A DNA stretch of 64,000 nucleotides from Pontibacter indicus (GTDB lineage Bacteria > Bacteroidota > Bacteroidia > Cytophagales > Hymenobacteraceae): the NCBI RefSeq assembly GCF_900156345.1, contig NZ_FTPP01000004.1, positions 1 to 64,000 of the forward strand, written 5' to 3'. Below, in pieces: positions 37,751 to 45,359 of the stretch. Below the pieces are notes generated by a model, which saw only the letters and a list, made by a program, of their open reading frames with translations, was not told where the DNA came from and made no database searches. The stretch's first letter is position 1. Each line of letters opens with the position of its first letter. The translations under genes were made by a program, and so were the position numbers.

Positions 37751-38415
37751 TATTGGGCTACAACAGAGGGCAGCACATTGTCTTCCGTCATTTTCTGTAC
37801 GGTAACCTCAGCAAACTGGCTCGCTGCCTTGCGCAGGTTTCGGGGGCTGTACGACTTGGACTGGGCTGACCAAACCAGGCGATCCGAAGCAACATCGTAG
37901 AGGTTGGTTTCGAGGTAGTATACCTTGTTCTCGGTGTAGTAGCCGGGATCGTACAGAGTGGGGTACCAGAAGGTGTAGTAACCTCTGAAACTGCCATACC
38001 ACATATAACGGGTCATGGGGCGGTAGCCCATGGAGCCGGGCACGTAACGCGTCTCGGTTTGTTCGTCAACCAGGGCGGCAGTCAGGATGGCGTCGTGGCC
38101 GTTCGATTTGATGCGCTCCATGAGCAGGTTCACATCGGGCCCGGACTTGGAAGCGGTAGATGGCGGGAAAAGGTCGATGCTGCGGGTAGCCTCAATGCCA
38201 CGACTCTGCAGTTGTGCCTGCAAGTCGTTCTCCACTTCCTGCCGGGCCAGCACATTATCGGTCAGGGCGGCCACCACTACCTGACGGTATTCTTGCGCCT
38301 CTATTTCCGGACTCTTCCAGGACCCCAGAATTTGTGTGGAAGAAGCGCAGCCTGCTATACCTGCCAAGAGCAGCAGAATTGGCAGAACGGTATCTCTGAG
38401 AAGTCTGTGTGCCAT
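37750..38415 (-). CDS. Lipoprotein of unknown function
   Basis: 221 residues. Lipoprotein signal VLPILLLLAGIAGC with Cys 23, then SSTQILGSWKSPE. The middle has a conserved-looking aromatic patch (YMWYGSFRGYYTFWYPTLY) and the C-terminus TVQKMTEDNVLP. It may belong to the DUF4136-like group of bacterial lipoproteins, but I am not sure. It stands alone on the minus strand between two plus-strand genes. A bidirectional terminator lies at its 3' end. Confidence 0.75.
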   Translation of the reverse strand: MAHRLLRDTVLPILLLLAGIAGCASSTQILGSWKSPEIEAQEYRQVVVAALTDNVLARQEVENDLQAQLQSRGIEATRSIDLFPPSTASKSGPDVNLLMERIKSNGHDAILTAALVDEQTETRYVPGSMGYRPMTRYMWYGSFRGYYTFWYPTLYDPGYYTENKVYYLETNLYDVASDRLVWSAQSKSYSPRNLRKAASQFAEVTVQKMTEDNVLPSVVAQ

Positions 38416-38644
38416 GTGATGGAGGTTTAAAAAGCTTATACCTAGTGCTTTATGTAACGAATCCTGCTTTAAATAAGATGTGGCGCAACGTAAGGTATAG
38501 CAGGCACAGGTATAGCAAATTTCGCAGGTATAAATTTTGGGTCAGGGAGATGGCAACATTTTGGCAAGGTATACGGTATGTTGGGGCAGCACACCTCTAC
38601 GGAAACTGAAACGGTGATAATTTCTGAGTATTCAAAAAGCGTTA

Positions 38645-38652
38645 TATATTTG
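38645..38652 (+). promoter_or_regulatory. Possible -7 element for the aldolase gene
   Basis: TATATTTG fits TAnnTTTG, 40 bases before the ATG at 38693. No TTG box at 19-21 bases upstream. The 230 bases before it (38416-38644) hold two GGTATAG words (38494, 38509) and no gene. Confidence 0.4.
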
Positions 38653-38692
38653 TTCTGCAATTCAATACGTCCCTTTATTTAAATTTTAAAAA

Positions 38693-39751
38693 ATGTCATA
38701 CGATAACATCGTTTCCTTACTTGGCTCTGAAGCGGAGAGCCTGCTTCAGTATGAAAGCAAAACCATTTCTAAAGACCTGATTCACGCCCCGGGCCCCGAT
38801 TTTGTGGACCGCGTGTTCTCACTCTCGAACCGCAACCCGCAGGTATTGCGCAGCCTGCAGCAGCTTTTCAACACAGGCCGTCTGGCGGGTACTGGCTACC
38901 TGTCCATTCTGCCGGTAGACCAGGGCATTGAGCACACAGCGGGTGCTTCTTTTGCTCCAAACCCGATCTACTTCGACCCGGAAAACATCATCAAGCTGGC
39001 CATCGAAGGTGGTTGCAACGCCGTGGCGACAACCTTCGGTAACCTGGCCATGATGTCGCGCAAGTATGCGCACCGTATTCCGTTTGTGGTGAAGATCAAC
39101 CACAACGAGCTGATGACTTACCCGAACAAATTCGACCAGATCATGTTCGGCTCTGTGGATGAGGCCTGGAACCTGGGTGCCACGGCCGTGGGTGCTACCA
39201 TCTACTTCGGTTCTGAGGAGTCTTCCCGCCAGATCATCGAGGTGGCCGAGGCGTTCGAAAGAGCGCACCAGCTCGGTATGGCCACTATCCTGTGGTGCTA
39301 TACCCGTAACAACGCCTTCAAGAAAGACGGCGTGGACTACCACGTAGCCGCCGACCTTACGGCGCAGGCTAACCACCTGGGTGTGACGATCCAGGCTGAC
39401 ATCATCAAGCAGAAACTGCCGGAGAACAACGGTGGCTTTAAGGCGATCGGATTTGGCAAGACGCACGAGAAGATGTACTCGCAGCTTTCTTCTGACAACC
39501 CGATTGACCTGGCCCGCTACCAGGTGGCGAACTGCTACATGGGCCGCGCCGGTCTGATCAACTCCGGTGGTGAGTCGAAGGGCGAGTCGGATCTGGCGGA
39601 TGCCGTGCGTACAGCCGTTATTAACAAGCGTGCCGGCGGTATGGGCCTGATCTCGGGTCGTAAGGCGTTCCAGAAAGACATGAAAGTTGGCGTGGAACTG
39701 CTGAACGCGATTCAGGACGTATACCTGGCCAACGACATTACACTTGCCTAA
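38693..39751 (+). CDS. fbaB: Class I fructose-bisphosphate aldolase (DhnA type)
   Basis: 352 residues. Family features include [15 protein letters not shown], the [31 protein letters not shown] strand-helix region, [15 protein letters not shown] and the C-terminal [18 protein letters not shown]. It cleaves fructose 1,6-bisphosphate through a Schiff-base lysine; I do not name the catalytic Lys because it was not aligned. Monocistronic by appearance: own promoter upstream, accD starts 166 bases later with its own promoter. Confidence 0.94.
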   Translation: MSYDNIVSLLGSEAESLLQYESKTISKDLIHAPGPDFVDRVFSLSNRNPQVLRSLQQLFNTGRLAGTGYLSILPVDQGIEHTAGASFAPNPIYFDPENIIKLAIEGGCNAVATTFGNLAMMSRKYAHRIPFVVKINHNELMTYPNKFDQIMFGSVDEAWNLGATAVGATIYFGSEESSRQIIEVAEAFERAHQLGMATILWCYTRNNAFKKDGVDYHVAADLTAQANHLGVTIQADIIKQKLPENNGGFKAIGFGKTHEKMYSQLSSDNPIDLARYQVANCYMGRAGLINSGGESKGESDLADAVRTAVINKRAGGMGLISGRKAFQKDMKVGVELLNAIQDVYLANDITLA

Positions 39752-39787
39752 TCAGTAGCAGAACTGCTGATTATTAACTAATTTTAC

Positions 39788-39832
39788 AGCCTGCTTTGGA
39801 AATGCTTTTTTGTGAGTATTCCGGAGCAGGCT
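39788..39832 (+). promoter_or_regulatory. Long-loop inverted repeat over the accD promoter
   Basis: AGCCTGCT (39788-39795) and AGCAGGCT (39825-39832) are an 8-base inverted repeat; the loop contains a further GGAA/TTCC pair. The right arm overlaps the first base of the -7 box. It may be the aldolase terminator, an operator, or both. Confidence 0.4.
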
Positions 39833-39839
39833 ATATTTG
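39809..39839 (+). promoter_or_regulatory. Promoter of accD
   Basis: TTTG (39809-39812), 19 bases, TATATTTG (39832-39839), a full consensus match. The start would be near 39846, about 72 bases before the ATG at 39918. Confidence 0.6.
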
Positions 39840-39917
39840 TGCCCAAATTTGCCGATTTGGGGACACGAGTGTGGCCAAATAACCATTTAATGTGCAGCAC
39901 GCACGACCGATACGATT

Positions 39918-40820
39918 ATGATGCCTTGGTTTAAACGAGTAGAAAAAGGAATTATCACGCCGACAGAGGAGAAGAAGGAAACCCCGGATGGCCTGTGGTT
40001 TAAGTGCCCGGATTGCAAAACGGTGACCAGCATGACCGAGCACCGAAAAAACCTGCGGACCTGCGTGAAGTGCAACTACCACGATCGTATTGGCTCGAAG
40101 GAATATTTTGCCATTCTGTTCGACGACAACAAGTTCACGGAGATGGACGAGGAGATGAGCTCAGGCGACCCGCTTGACTTCGTTGACTCCAAGCCATACC
40201 CACAGCGCACCGCCGAAACGCAGCGCAAGACCGGGCTGAAGGACGCCGTGCGCACTGCCTATGGCAAGTCGGGTGGCCGCGACATCACCATCGCCTGTAT
40301 GGACTTTGCCTACATCGGCGGTTCCATGGGTTCTGTGGTGGGTGAAAAAATCGCCCGCGCCATTGACCATGCGCGTAAGCACCGCACTCCGTTTATGATG
40401 ATCTCCAAATCAGGCGGTGCCCGTATGATGGAGGCTGGCTTCTCGCTGATGCAGATGGCCAAAACCTCTGCCAAGCTTGCCCTGCTTTCAGAAGAGAAAC
40501 TGCCTTATATCTCTTTGCTCACCGACCCGACCACAGGTGGTGTAACAGCCTCATACGCTATGCTGGGTGACTTCAACATCGCGGAGCCGGGTGCACTGAT
40601 CGGTTTTGCCGGACCGCGTGTGATCAAGGAAACGATCGGGAAAGACCTGCCGAAAGGCTTCCAGAGCGCAGAGTTCGTTTTGGAGCACGGCTTCCTGGAC
40701 TTTATCGTGGATCGCAAAGAACTGAAGCAGCGCCTGGTTGACCTGCTGGCCATGATCATGCCTGCTTCGGAAGAAAGCAATGGTACTGCCAAGGTTCAGA
40801 AAGTAGCCAAGTCGTCTTAA
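39918..40820 (+). CDS. accD: Acetyl-CoA carboxylase carboxyltransferase subunit beta
   Basis: 300 residues. The N-terminal zinc ribbon has its four ligands at C30, C33, C49 and C52 (FKCPDC and CVKC). The carboxyltransferase core follows with [50 protein letters not shown] and [14 protein letters not shown]. It pairs with AccA (not in the window) to transfer carboxybiotin to acetyl-CoA, the first step of fatty acid synthesis. Start ambiguous between ATG 39918 and ATG 39921. Confidence 0.97.
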   Translation: MMPWFKRVEKGIITPTEEKKETPDGLWFKCPDCKTVTSMTEHRKNLRTCVKCNYHDRIGSKEYFAILFDDNKFTEMDEEMSSGDPLDFVDSKPYPQRTAETQRKTGLKDAVRTAYGKSGGRDITIACMDFAYIGGSMGSVVGEKIARAIDHARKHRTPFMMISKSGGARMMEAGFSLMQMAKTSAKLALLSEEKLPYISLLTDPTTGGVTASYAMLGDFNIAEPGALIGFAGPRVIKETIGKDLPKGFQSAEFVLEHGFLDFIVDRKELKQRLVDLLAMIMPASEESNGTAKVQKVAKSS

Positions 40821-40846
40821 GCCAATTGCATAAAAAATAAGCCTTC

Positions 40847-40877
40847 AAGAGCCTGTTAGTGAAGCTGACAGGCTCTT
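40847..40877 (+). terminator. Likely terminator after accD
   Basis: AAGAGCCTGT (40847-40856) and ACAGGCTCTT (40868-40877): a perfect 10-base stem, 26 bases after the accD stop. The following bases are not a pure T run. Confidence 0.6.
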
Positions 40878-40952
40878 CTGCTAGTACTCAAACAGGACAA
40901 AGTATAAGCCTGACAGGTAGAAATGAACCTTTTCGGCTTATGAAAGTAATAG

Positions 40953-40985
40953 TTTGGGTAAAGCACAATATTGTGCCTAAGTTTG
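40953..40985 (+). promoter_or_regulatory. Promoter with a perfect palindromic operator candidate, upstream of the OmpA gene pair
   Basis: TTTG (40953-40956), 21 bases, TAAGTTTG (40978-40985). The spacer contains the perfect 14-base palindrome GCACAATATTGTGC (40963-40976). The TTGTGCCTAA word that ends it recurs at 41026-41035. A dimeric regulator bound there would block or shift RNA polymerase. The first OmpA ATG is at 41115, so the leader is about 120 bases. Confidence 0.6.
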
Positions 40986-41114
40986 GCATTAGTATTGCGA
41001 ATGCACAAAAAGTAATGTGACGCGCTTGTGCCTAAACTCGGCGCAAAAGCAATTTTTAAACAGATTTCAATACTAAATCAACCAAAACCAATTTTTCAAA
41101 TTTATCACACGACT

Positions 41115-41876
41115 ATGAAACTAGTAAAACTATCGTTGACATCAATGCTGGCAGTAACTATGCTGTTTACATCATGCCAGACTACGCGCCCTACCGCTTC
41201 CGGTACAGGCGACACCTCTACTACAACAGGTAACAGAACTGATACCTCTACTACCGGCCAGGAGAAGAAAGGTATGAATAAGACTACCAAGGGCGGCATT
41301 ATCGGAGCGGGCTCCGGTGCTGTGGTAGGTGGTATTATTGGTAACAGAATGGGTAACACGGCCGCTGGTGCCATTGTGGGTGCTGCTGTGGGTGGTGCTA
41401 CCGGTGCTATCATCGGTCGCCGCATGGACAAGCAGGCCGAAGAGCTGCAGAAGAGCATGGAGAATGCGAACGTAGAGCGCGTGGGTGAGGGTATCCGCGT
41501 TAACTTCGATTCAGGTATCCTGTTTGCCGTAAACTCTGCCGAGCTAAGCGCCGCTGCTAAAAAGGACATTGCGAAACTGGCAGAGACGCTGAAGAAATAC
41601 GATGGAACGAACATCATAATCGAAGGCCACACCGACAACACCGGCAGCCGCGAGCTGAACCAGGGCTTGTCTGAGCGTCGTGCGCAGTCAGTAGCCAACT
41701 ACGCCCGTACACTTGGTGTAGACGGATCGCGTATGCAGGCAAAAGGCTATGCCTTTGACCAGCCGATTGCTGACAACACGACTGCAGAAGGTCGCCAGCA
41801 AAACCGCCGTGTAGAAGTGATCATCATTGCGAACGAAGAGCTGAAGAAAGCTGCCGAGAGCGGCGAGATAAAATAA
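41115..41876 (+). CDS. OmpA-family lipoprotein with glycine-zipper segment (copy 1)
   Basis: 253 residues from the ATG at 41115, which starts a lipoprotein signal (LTSMLAVTMLFTSC, Cys 21). A Thr/Ser-rich linker follows, then a glycine-zipper region (GGIIGAGSGAVVGGIIG and GAIVGAAVGGATGAIIG), then an OmpA C-terminal domain from about 145: VNFDSGILFAVNSAELS, IIEGHTDNTGSRELNQGLSERRA and RRVEVIIIAN. The OmpA domain binds peptidoglycan, so the protein probably tethers the outer membrane to the cell wall. A paralogue follows at 42207. Confidence 0.93.
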   Translation: MKLVKLSLTSMLAVTMLFTSCQTTRPTASGTGDTSTTTGNRTDTSTTGQEKKGMNKTTKGGIIGAGSGAVVGGIIGNRMGNTAAGAIVGAAVGGATGAIIGRRMDKQAEELQKSMENANVERVGEGIRVNFDSGILFAVNSAELSAAAKKDIAKLAETLKKYDGTNIIIEGHTDNTGSRELNQGLSERRAQSVANYARTLGVDGSRMQAKGYAFDQPIADNTTAEGRQQNRRVEVIIIANEELKKAAESGEIK

Positions 41877-41901
41877 GGCATCAGGTATAGCACCTGTGCT
41901 G

Positions 41902-41941
41902 AAGCGCCCGTCAGGTATACCTGGCGGGCGCTTTTTTTTGT
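41902..41941 (+). terminator. Intrinsic terminator with an internal palindrome
   Basis: AAGCGCCCG (41902-41910) pairs with CGGGCGCTT (41925-41933), and CAGGTATACCTG (41912-41923) is a perfect inner palindrome. A run of T follows. A GGTATAG sits just before it at 41884. Confidence 0.85.
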
Positions 41942-42206
41942 GCATCGTAGTAAAGCCAAAGCCCACTTATACAGGCCGCCAAGGCCCTTTTTTACTGGTA
42001 TTGAAAATTACTCCGGCGGGTTTGCGTATACACTTCATCTATTGAAATCTATCCTGCGCAGATGCTGCTTTTAACAAGTTGATTAGTAAAGGCGCAAGGT
42101 ATAGGAACCAGTATAAGTGCTATATGTGAATACAACATTTTAGCGAATTTGGAGTATTAAGGGCTTAATCTGACAACTGTAATTGGAAATTTAAAAACTT
42201 AAGACA
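41942..42206. other. Intergenic region between the two OmpA genes
   Basis: 265 bases without a gene; one GGTATAG at 42098. No consensus TAnnTTTG box was found, although the strong terminator at 41902 means copy 2 must have its own promoter. Confidence 0.4.
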
Positions 42207-42872
42207 ATGAAACATATCAGAATTTACTTGATGGCGCTTGCCGTATTTGGTTTCTTATTATCTTCCTGTAATGCCAGTCGCACAGCCAAGGGCGGTGCCA
42301 TAGGCGCTGGTGGCGGTGCCGTGGTAGGTGGCGTCATTGGCAGGGCGGCAGGAAACACGGCTGCAGGTGCCATTATCGGTGCTGCCGTAGGCGGCACGGC
42401 TGGCGCTCTGATCGGTCGCCGTATGGACAAACAGGCCGAGGAACTACGCCGTGACCTCGAGAATGCGAAAGTAGAGCGTGTAGGGGAGGGTATCAAAATC
42501 ACCTTCGACTCAGGCATCCTGTTCGACGTAAACTCAGCTGACCTGCGCGCCAACGCCAGAACTGACATCGAGCAATTGGCAGCCACGCTGAAGAAATACG
42601 AAGACACAAACATCATCATCGAGGGCCACACCGACAACACCGGTAGCCGCGACCTGAACCAGCGTCTGTCGGAGCGTCGTGCGGAGTCGGTGGCGAGCTA
42701 TGCCACCCAGCAGGGCGTTGCACGTAACCGCATCACTACCCAGGGCTGGGCTTTCGACCACCCGGTAGCCGACAACTCCACTGCAGCCGGCCGTCAGGCA
42801 AACCGTCGTGTAGAGATCGCGATTTTTGCAAACGAGAAAATGAAGAAAGCCGCTGAGCGCGGTGAACTGTAG
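42207..42872 (+). CDS. OmpA-family lipoprotein with glycine-zipper segment (copy 2)
   Basis: 221 residues. Lipoprotein signal LMALAVFGFLLSSC (Cys 21), glycine zipper (GGAIGAGGGAVVGGVIG, GAIIGAAVGGTAGALIG), the shared block RRMDKQAEEL, and an OmpA domain with ITFDSGILFDVNSADL, IIEGHTDNTGSRDLNQRLSERRA and RRVEIAIFAN. It is clearly a paralogue of the gene at 41115 but lacks its long Thr/Ser linker. An 18-base terminator stem follows. Confidence 0.93.
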   Translation: MKHIRIYLMALAVFGFLLSSCNASRTAKGGAIGAGGGAVVGGVIGRAAGNTAAGAIIGAAVGGTAGALIGRRMDKQAEELRRDLENAKVERVGEGIKITFDSGILFDVNSADLRANARTDIEQLAATLKKYEDTNIIIEGHTDNTGSRDLNQRLSERRAESVASYATQQGVARNRITTQGWAFDHPVADNSTAAGRQANRRVEIAIFANEKMKKAAERGEL

Positions 42873-42889
42873 TACTCAAATCAACCAGT

Positions 42890-42929
42890 AGAAAGGCGGC
42901 TATACCTGAGAAGGTATAGCCGCCTTTCT
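42890..42929. terminator. Terminator built from an inverted GGTATAG pair with a GAGA tetraloop
   Basis: A perfect 18-base stem: AGAAAGGCGGCTATACCT (42890-42907) and its complement (42912-42929), loop GAGA. It sits between convergent genes (stops at 42872 and 42935). Both arms carry the CTATACC/GGTATAG word. Confidence 0.85.
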
Positions 42930-42934
42930 TATTG

Positions 42935-43597
42935 TCAGTTTTTGTCGTCGGCAGGTTGGTTGCGTTTGCGCAGAGCCAGGGCAAACCCGAGGGCGATGAC
43001 GGCTCCGAGCAAGGCAAGCACCATGTCTTTCTGCGCATCCCAAATGTCCCCCTGCATACCCAGGTAGGCCATTCCCTGCTTATCGCCATCGTACACCAGG
43101 TCGGCCACCACCCACTCCACAATCTCATACACCGCACCCAGCGCCAGCACCAGCGAGAGCGTGAGCACACTGCTGATGAACACACTCAGATGAAAGCCTC
43201 TTCTCGCAATTTCGTAGATCGGATACGTGAGCAGGAGTCCGAAACTGAAGTGCACCAGGCGGTCGTAGTGGTTGCGCTGGAAGTTGAACGGCTCCTTCAT
43301 CCACTCCCCGAACGGGTTGTCGGCGTACTGGTAATAACTGCCGTACACGTGCAGCATCATAAACAGGAAAATTAAGGTATAGCTGGTGTCGGAGAAGCGG
43401 AAGATGTTGTAAAATGCCGCCAGCACGATCAGCACCGAGATGGTGAGCGAGTTCTCGAGCAGCCAGTTGAGCAAATCAGGTGTAGTGAAGCCCGTGTAGG
43501 CCACAAAACTCACAAGAATGGCTGCATAGGCCATGTGCAGCGGACTCTGCAGGAAAGACCGTTTCTTCTTGGAGCGGAAAGTCATCGTAAATGTCAT
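42935..43597 (-). CDS. DUF2238 family inner-membrane protein (YjdF-like)
   Basis: 220 residues from the ATG at 43597; earlier in-frame starts at 43639 and 43648 are possible, as is a later ATG at 43585. Six hydrophobic segments with the DUF2238 signature HVYGSYYQYADNPFGEWM, NHYDRLVHFSFGLLLTYP and AVYEIVEWVVADLVYDGDKQGMAYLGMQGDIWDAQKDM. Function unknown. Shares a terminator with the OmpA gene. Confidence 0.85.
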   Translation of the reverse strand: MTFTMTFRSKKKRSFLQSPLHMAYAAILVSFVAYTGFTTPDLLNWLLENSLTISVLIVLAAFYNIFRFSDTSYTLIFLFMMLHVYGSYYQYADNPFGEWMKEPFNFQRNHYDRLVHFSFGLLLTYPIYEIARRGFHLSVFISSVLTLSLVLALGAVYEIVEWVVADLVYDGDKQGMAYLGMQGDIWDAQKDMVLALLGAVIALGFALALRKRNQPADDKN

Positions 43598-43686
43598 GTG
43601 CCAACTGGTTTGGTGTAATGCTGCAGCATTAACCCTCATCTGATACACATGTTTTACCTAATTGGATACAGGCTTTCCGAAAAGCG

Positions 43687-44379
43687 TCAGGCCAGGAGGT
43701 CTTTTTGGTAAAATACCAGCCTGATGGGGTTGTCCTCCGGGTTCTGAGTCGGGTCGCAGTGGTAGCCGAACATCTCCACGCCGTTCATGTAGGGGAGCAG
43801 CTTTTTGTAAAAGGTATGGCCTGTGTTTTCGGGGTTGAAGGTAATGTCGTGGTAAACGCAGGTAGGCAGCGAGGGCATGCGGCTCAGCCTGTCGAACAGC
43901 ACGTCGGGCTTGCCCAAGTCGCCGGAGTACACAATGCGCCTGTCGTCTTCTTCGAAAATGTAGGCAAAGGACTGCAGCCCCTCTGAGTGCACGCCATACG
44001 TGTCGACAGCCTTTATACCTTCAAAATGCTCGAGCGGCACAAACTCCACGTACTTGTCCGGATTCTTGACCTGTATTTTGAGAAACTCATATACCTGCGC
44101 CCTGAACTGGTCGTTTGGGTAGAGGAGAACGGGCTTTGGGGCTTTGTCCACCACATGCTTGTGGAGCAGCAGATTGGCCAGACTGCCGCAGTGGTCGTTG
44201 TGCAGGTGCGTGAGCAGGATGTAGTCAACCCGGTGCAGCAGGTTTTTGTGCACCAGCGTGGGGTATACTGTAAAGCCACAATCAAGCAAAATACACTTCC
44301 CACGTAGCGACACCAGCGCGGCAGAGTTCAGGTAATCGATGTCAAAGGCACCTCCTGTTCCTAAGAATTTGATCTGCAT
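43687..44379 (-). CDS. MBL-fold metallo-hydrolase
   Basis: 230 residues. Metal site H58, H60, D62 and H63 in LLTHLHNDHCG, further ligands likely in SGDLGK and the final GYHCDP. The N-terminus MQIKFLGTGGAFD resembles RNase Z and cyclic-phosphodiesterase-type MBL proteins, though no exosite is visible. Substrate unknown. Confidence 0.87.
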   Translation of the reverse strand: MQIKFLGTGGAFDIDYLNSAALVSLRGKCILLDCGFTVYPTLVHKNLLHRVDYILLTHLHNDHCGSLANLLLHKHVVDKAPKPVLLYPNDQFRAQVYEFLKIQVKNPDKYVEFVPLEHFEGIKAVDTYGVHSEGLQSFAYIFEEDDRRIVYSGDLGKPDVLFDRLSRMPSLPTCVYHDITFNPENTGHTFYKKLLPYMNGVEMFGYHCDPTQNPEDNPIRLVFYQKDLLA

Positions 44380-44465
44380 AGAATGAAAGTTAATGCCGTT
44401 TTGGACTGAGATTACAGGTATAGCGGGAACGTAAATATTTTGTTGTAATATAATGCAATTTTTCT

Positions 44466-44483
44466 GAACAAATGTTCGAACAT
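44466..44483. promoter_or_regulatory. Overlapping palindromes with a GAAC-N4-GTTC box
   Basis: GAACAAATGTTC (44466-44477) fits the LexA box shape known from Gram-positive bacteria (GAAC-N4-GTTC), and it overlaps the perfect palindrome ATGTTCGAACAT (44472-44483). It lies about 90 bases upstream of the endonuclease III-like repair gene at 44569 and upstream of the divergent MBL gene. LexA sites of this shape are not established for Bacteroidota. Confidence 0.35.
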
Positions 44484-44568
44484 ATACTCTTGTCTTAATC
44501 AGCAGATTTTACCGGAAACGTCCTTTGCGTAAAGCCGTTAATGAAGAACTGGCTAACCCACATGCGCT

Positions 44569-45276
44569 ATGGAAGGATACGAACTACCTGCTGAAGAGAA
44601 AACAATGATTACGCACGAGCTGCTCAACCAGGAGTACAAGCCCCTGCGGCTCGACCCGCGCCGCAGCCACATGCACGAGCTGATCTCGACGATGCTCTCG
44701 CACCGCACCAACCACAAAGACGAGGAGAAGGCCTTCTATACCATGATGGAGCGCTTCGGCGACTGGGAAGGCGTAATGAATGCGCCTTTCGACGACCTGG
44801 CCGAGGCCATCAGCACCACGCGCTACCCGGGCCAGAAGGTGCCCCAGATACAGGAGGCGCTGCGCATCATCAAGGAGGAGCGGGGAGAGTTCAGTATTGA
44901 CTTCCTGGAAGATATGCCGGTGGAGGAGGCCTTGGCCTGGCTGACCCGCCTGCCGGGCGTAGGCCTGAAGACAGCCACACTGGTGCTGCTGTTCAACTTC
45001 AAAAAGCCGGTGCTGCCCGTCGACACGCACGTGTTCCGGATAAGCCAGCGGGTGGGGTTGATCGGAGCCAAAGTCACCGCCAACAAAGCACACGACATCC
45101 TACTGGGTATGCTGCCCAAAGATGCCTTGGTACTCTTCAACTTTCACAAACACCTGCTCAAACATGGACAGCTGATCTGTACCTGGTCTTACCCGCGGTG
45201 CGAAAAGTGCGTGCTGAACGGCGTCTGCAATTACTACAACCAGGTGCGTGCGAAAGGTATAGACAGGGCCGCCTGA
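44569..45276 (+). CDS. Endonuclease III-like DNA glycosylase (HhH-GPD, [4Fe-4S])
   Basis: 235 residues. The helix-hairpin-helix LPGVGLKTA carries the lyase-type K134 and is followed at D152 by VDTHVFR, the same 18-residue spacing as K120 and D138 in Escherichia coli Nth. The iron-sulfur loop has C204, C211, C214 and C220 (Cx6Cx2Cx5C). The protein should excise damaged pyrimidines in base-excision repair; the N-terminal half differs enough from Nth that its substrate is uncertain. It is divergent from the MBL gene. Confidence 0.92.
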   Translation: MEGYELPAEEKTMITHELLNQEYKPLRLDPRRSHMHELISTMLSHRTNHKDEEKAFYTMMERFGDWEGVMNAPFDDLAEAISTTRYPGQKVPQIQEALRIIKEERGEFSIDFLEDMPVEEALAWLTRLPGVGLKTATLVLLFNFKKPVLPVDTHVFRISQRVGLIGAKVTANKAHDILLGMLPKDALVLFNFHKHLLKHGQLICTWSYPRCEKCVLNGVCNYYNQVRAKGIDRAA

Positions 45277-45305
45277 TAAAAAGCTATACCTTGGAAACAG
45301 AGTTG

Positions 45306-45349
45306 CAGGTATAGGTATAGCCGAACTTCTTTTGCTATACCTATACCTG
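45306..45349. terminator. Hairpin of doubled GGTATAG words between convergent genes
   Basis: CAGGTATAGGTATAG (45306-45320) and its exact complement (45335-45349) form a 15-base stem with a 14-base loop, so four copies of the word occur here, plus one at 45284. It lies between the stops at 45276 and 45360 and probably ends both transcripts. Confidence 0.75.
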
Positions 45350-45359
45350 ATCAGATGCT

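Noticed and set aside
41912..41923. CAGGTATACCTG as a separate palindromic operator
   Set aside because: It lies within the loop of the terminator at 41902-41941 and is likely a fused variant of the GGTATAG word.
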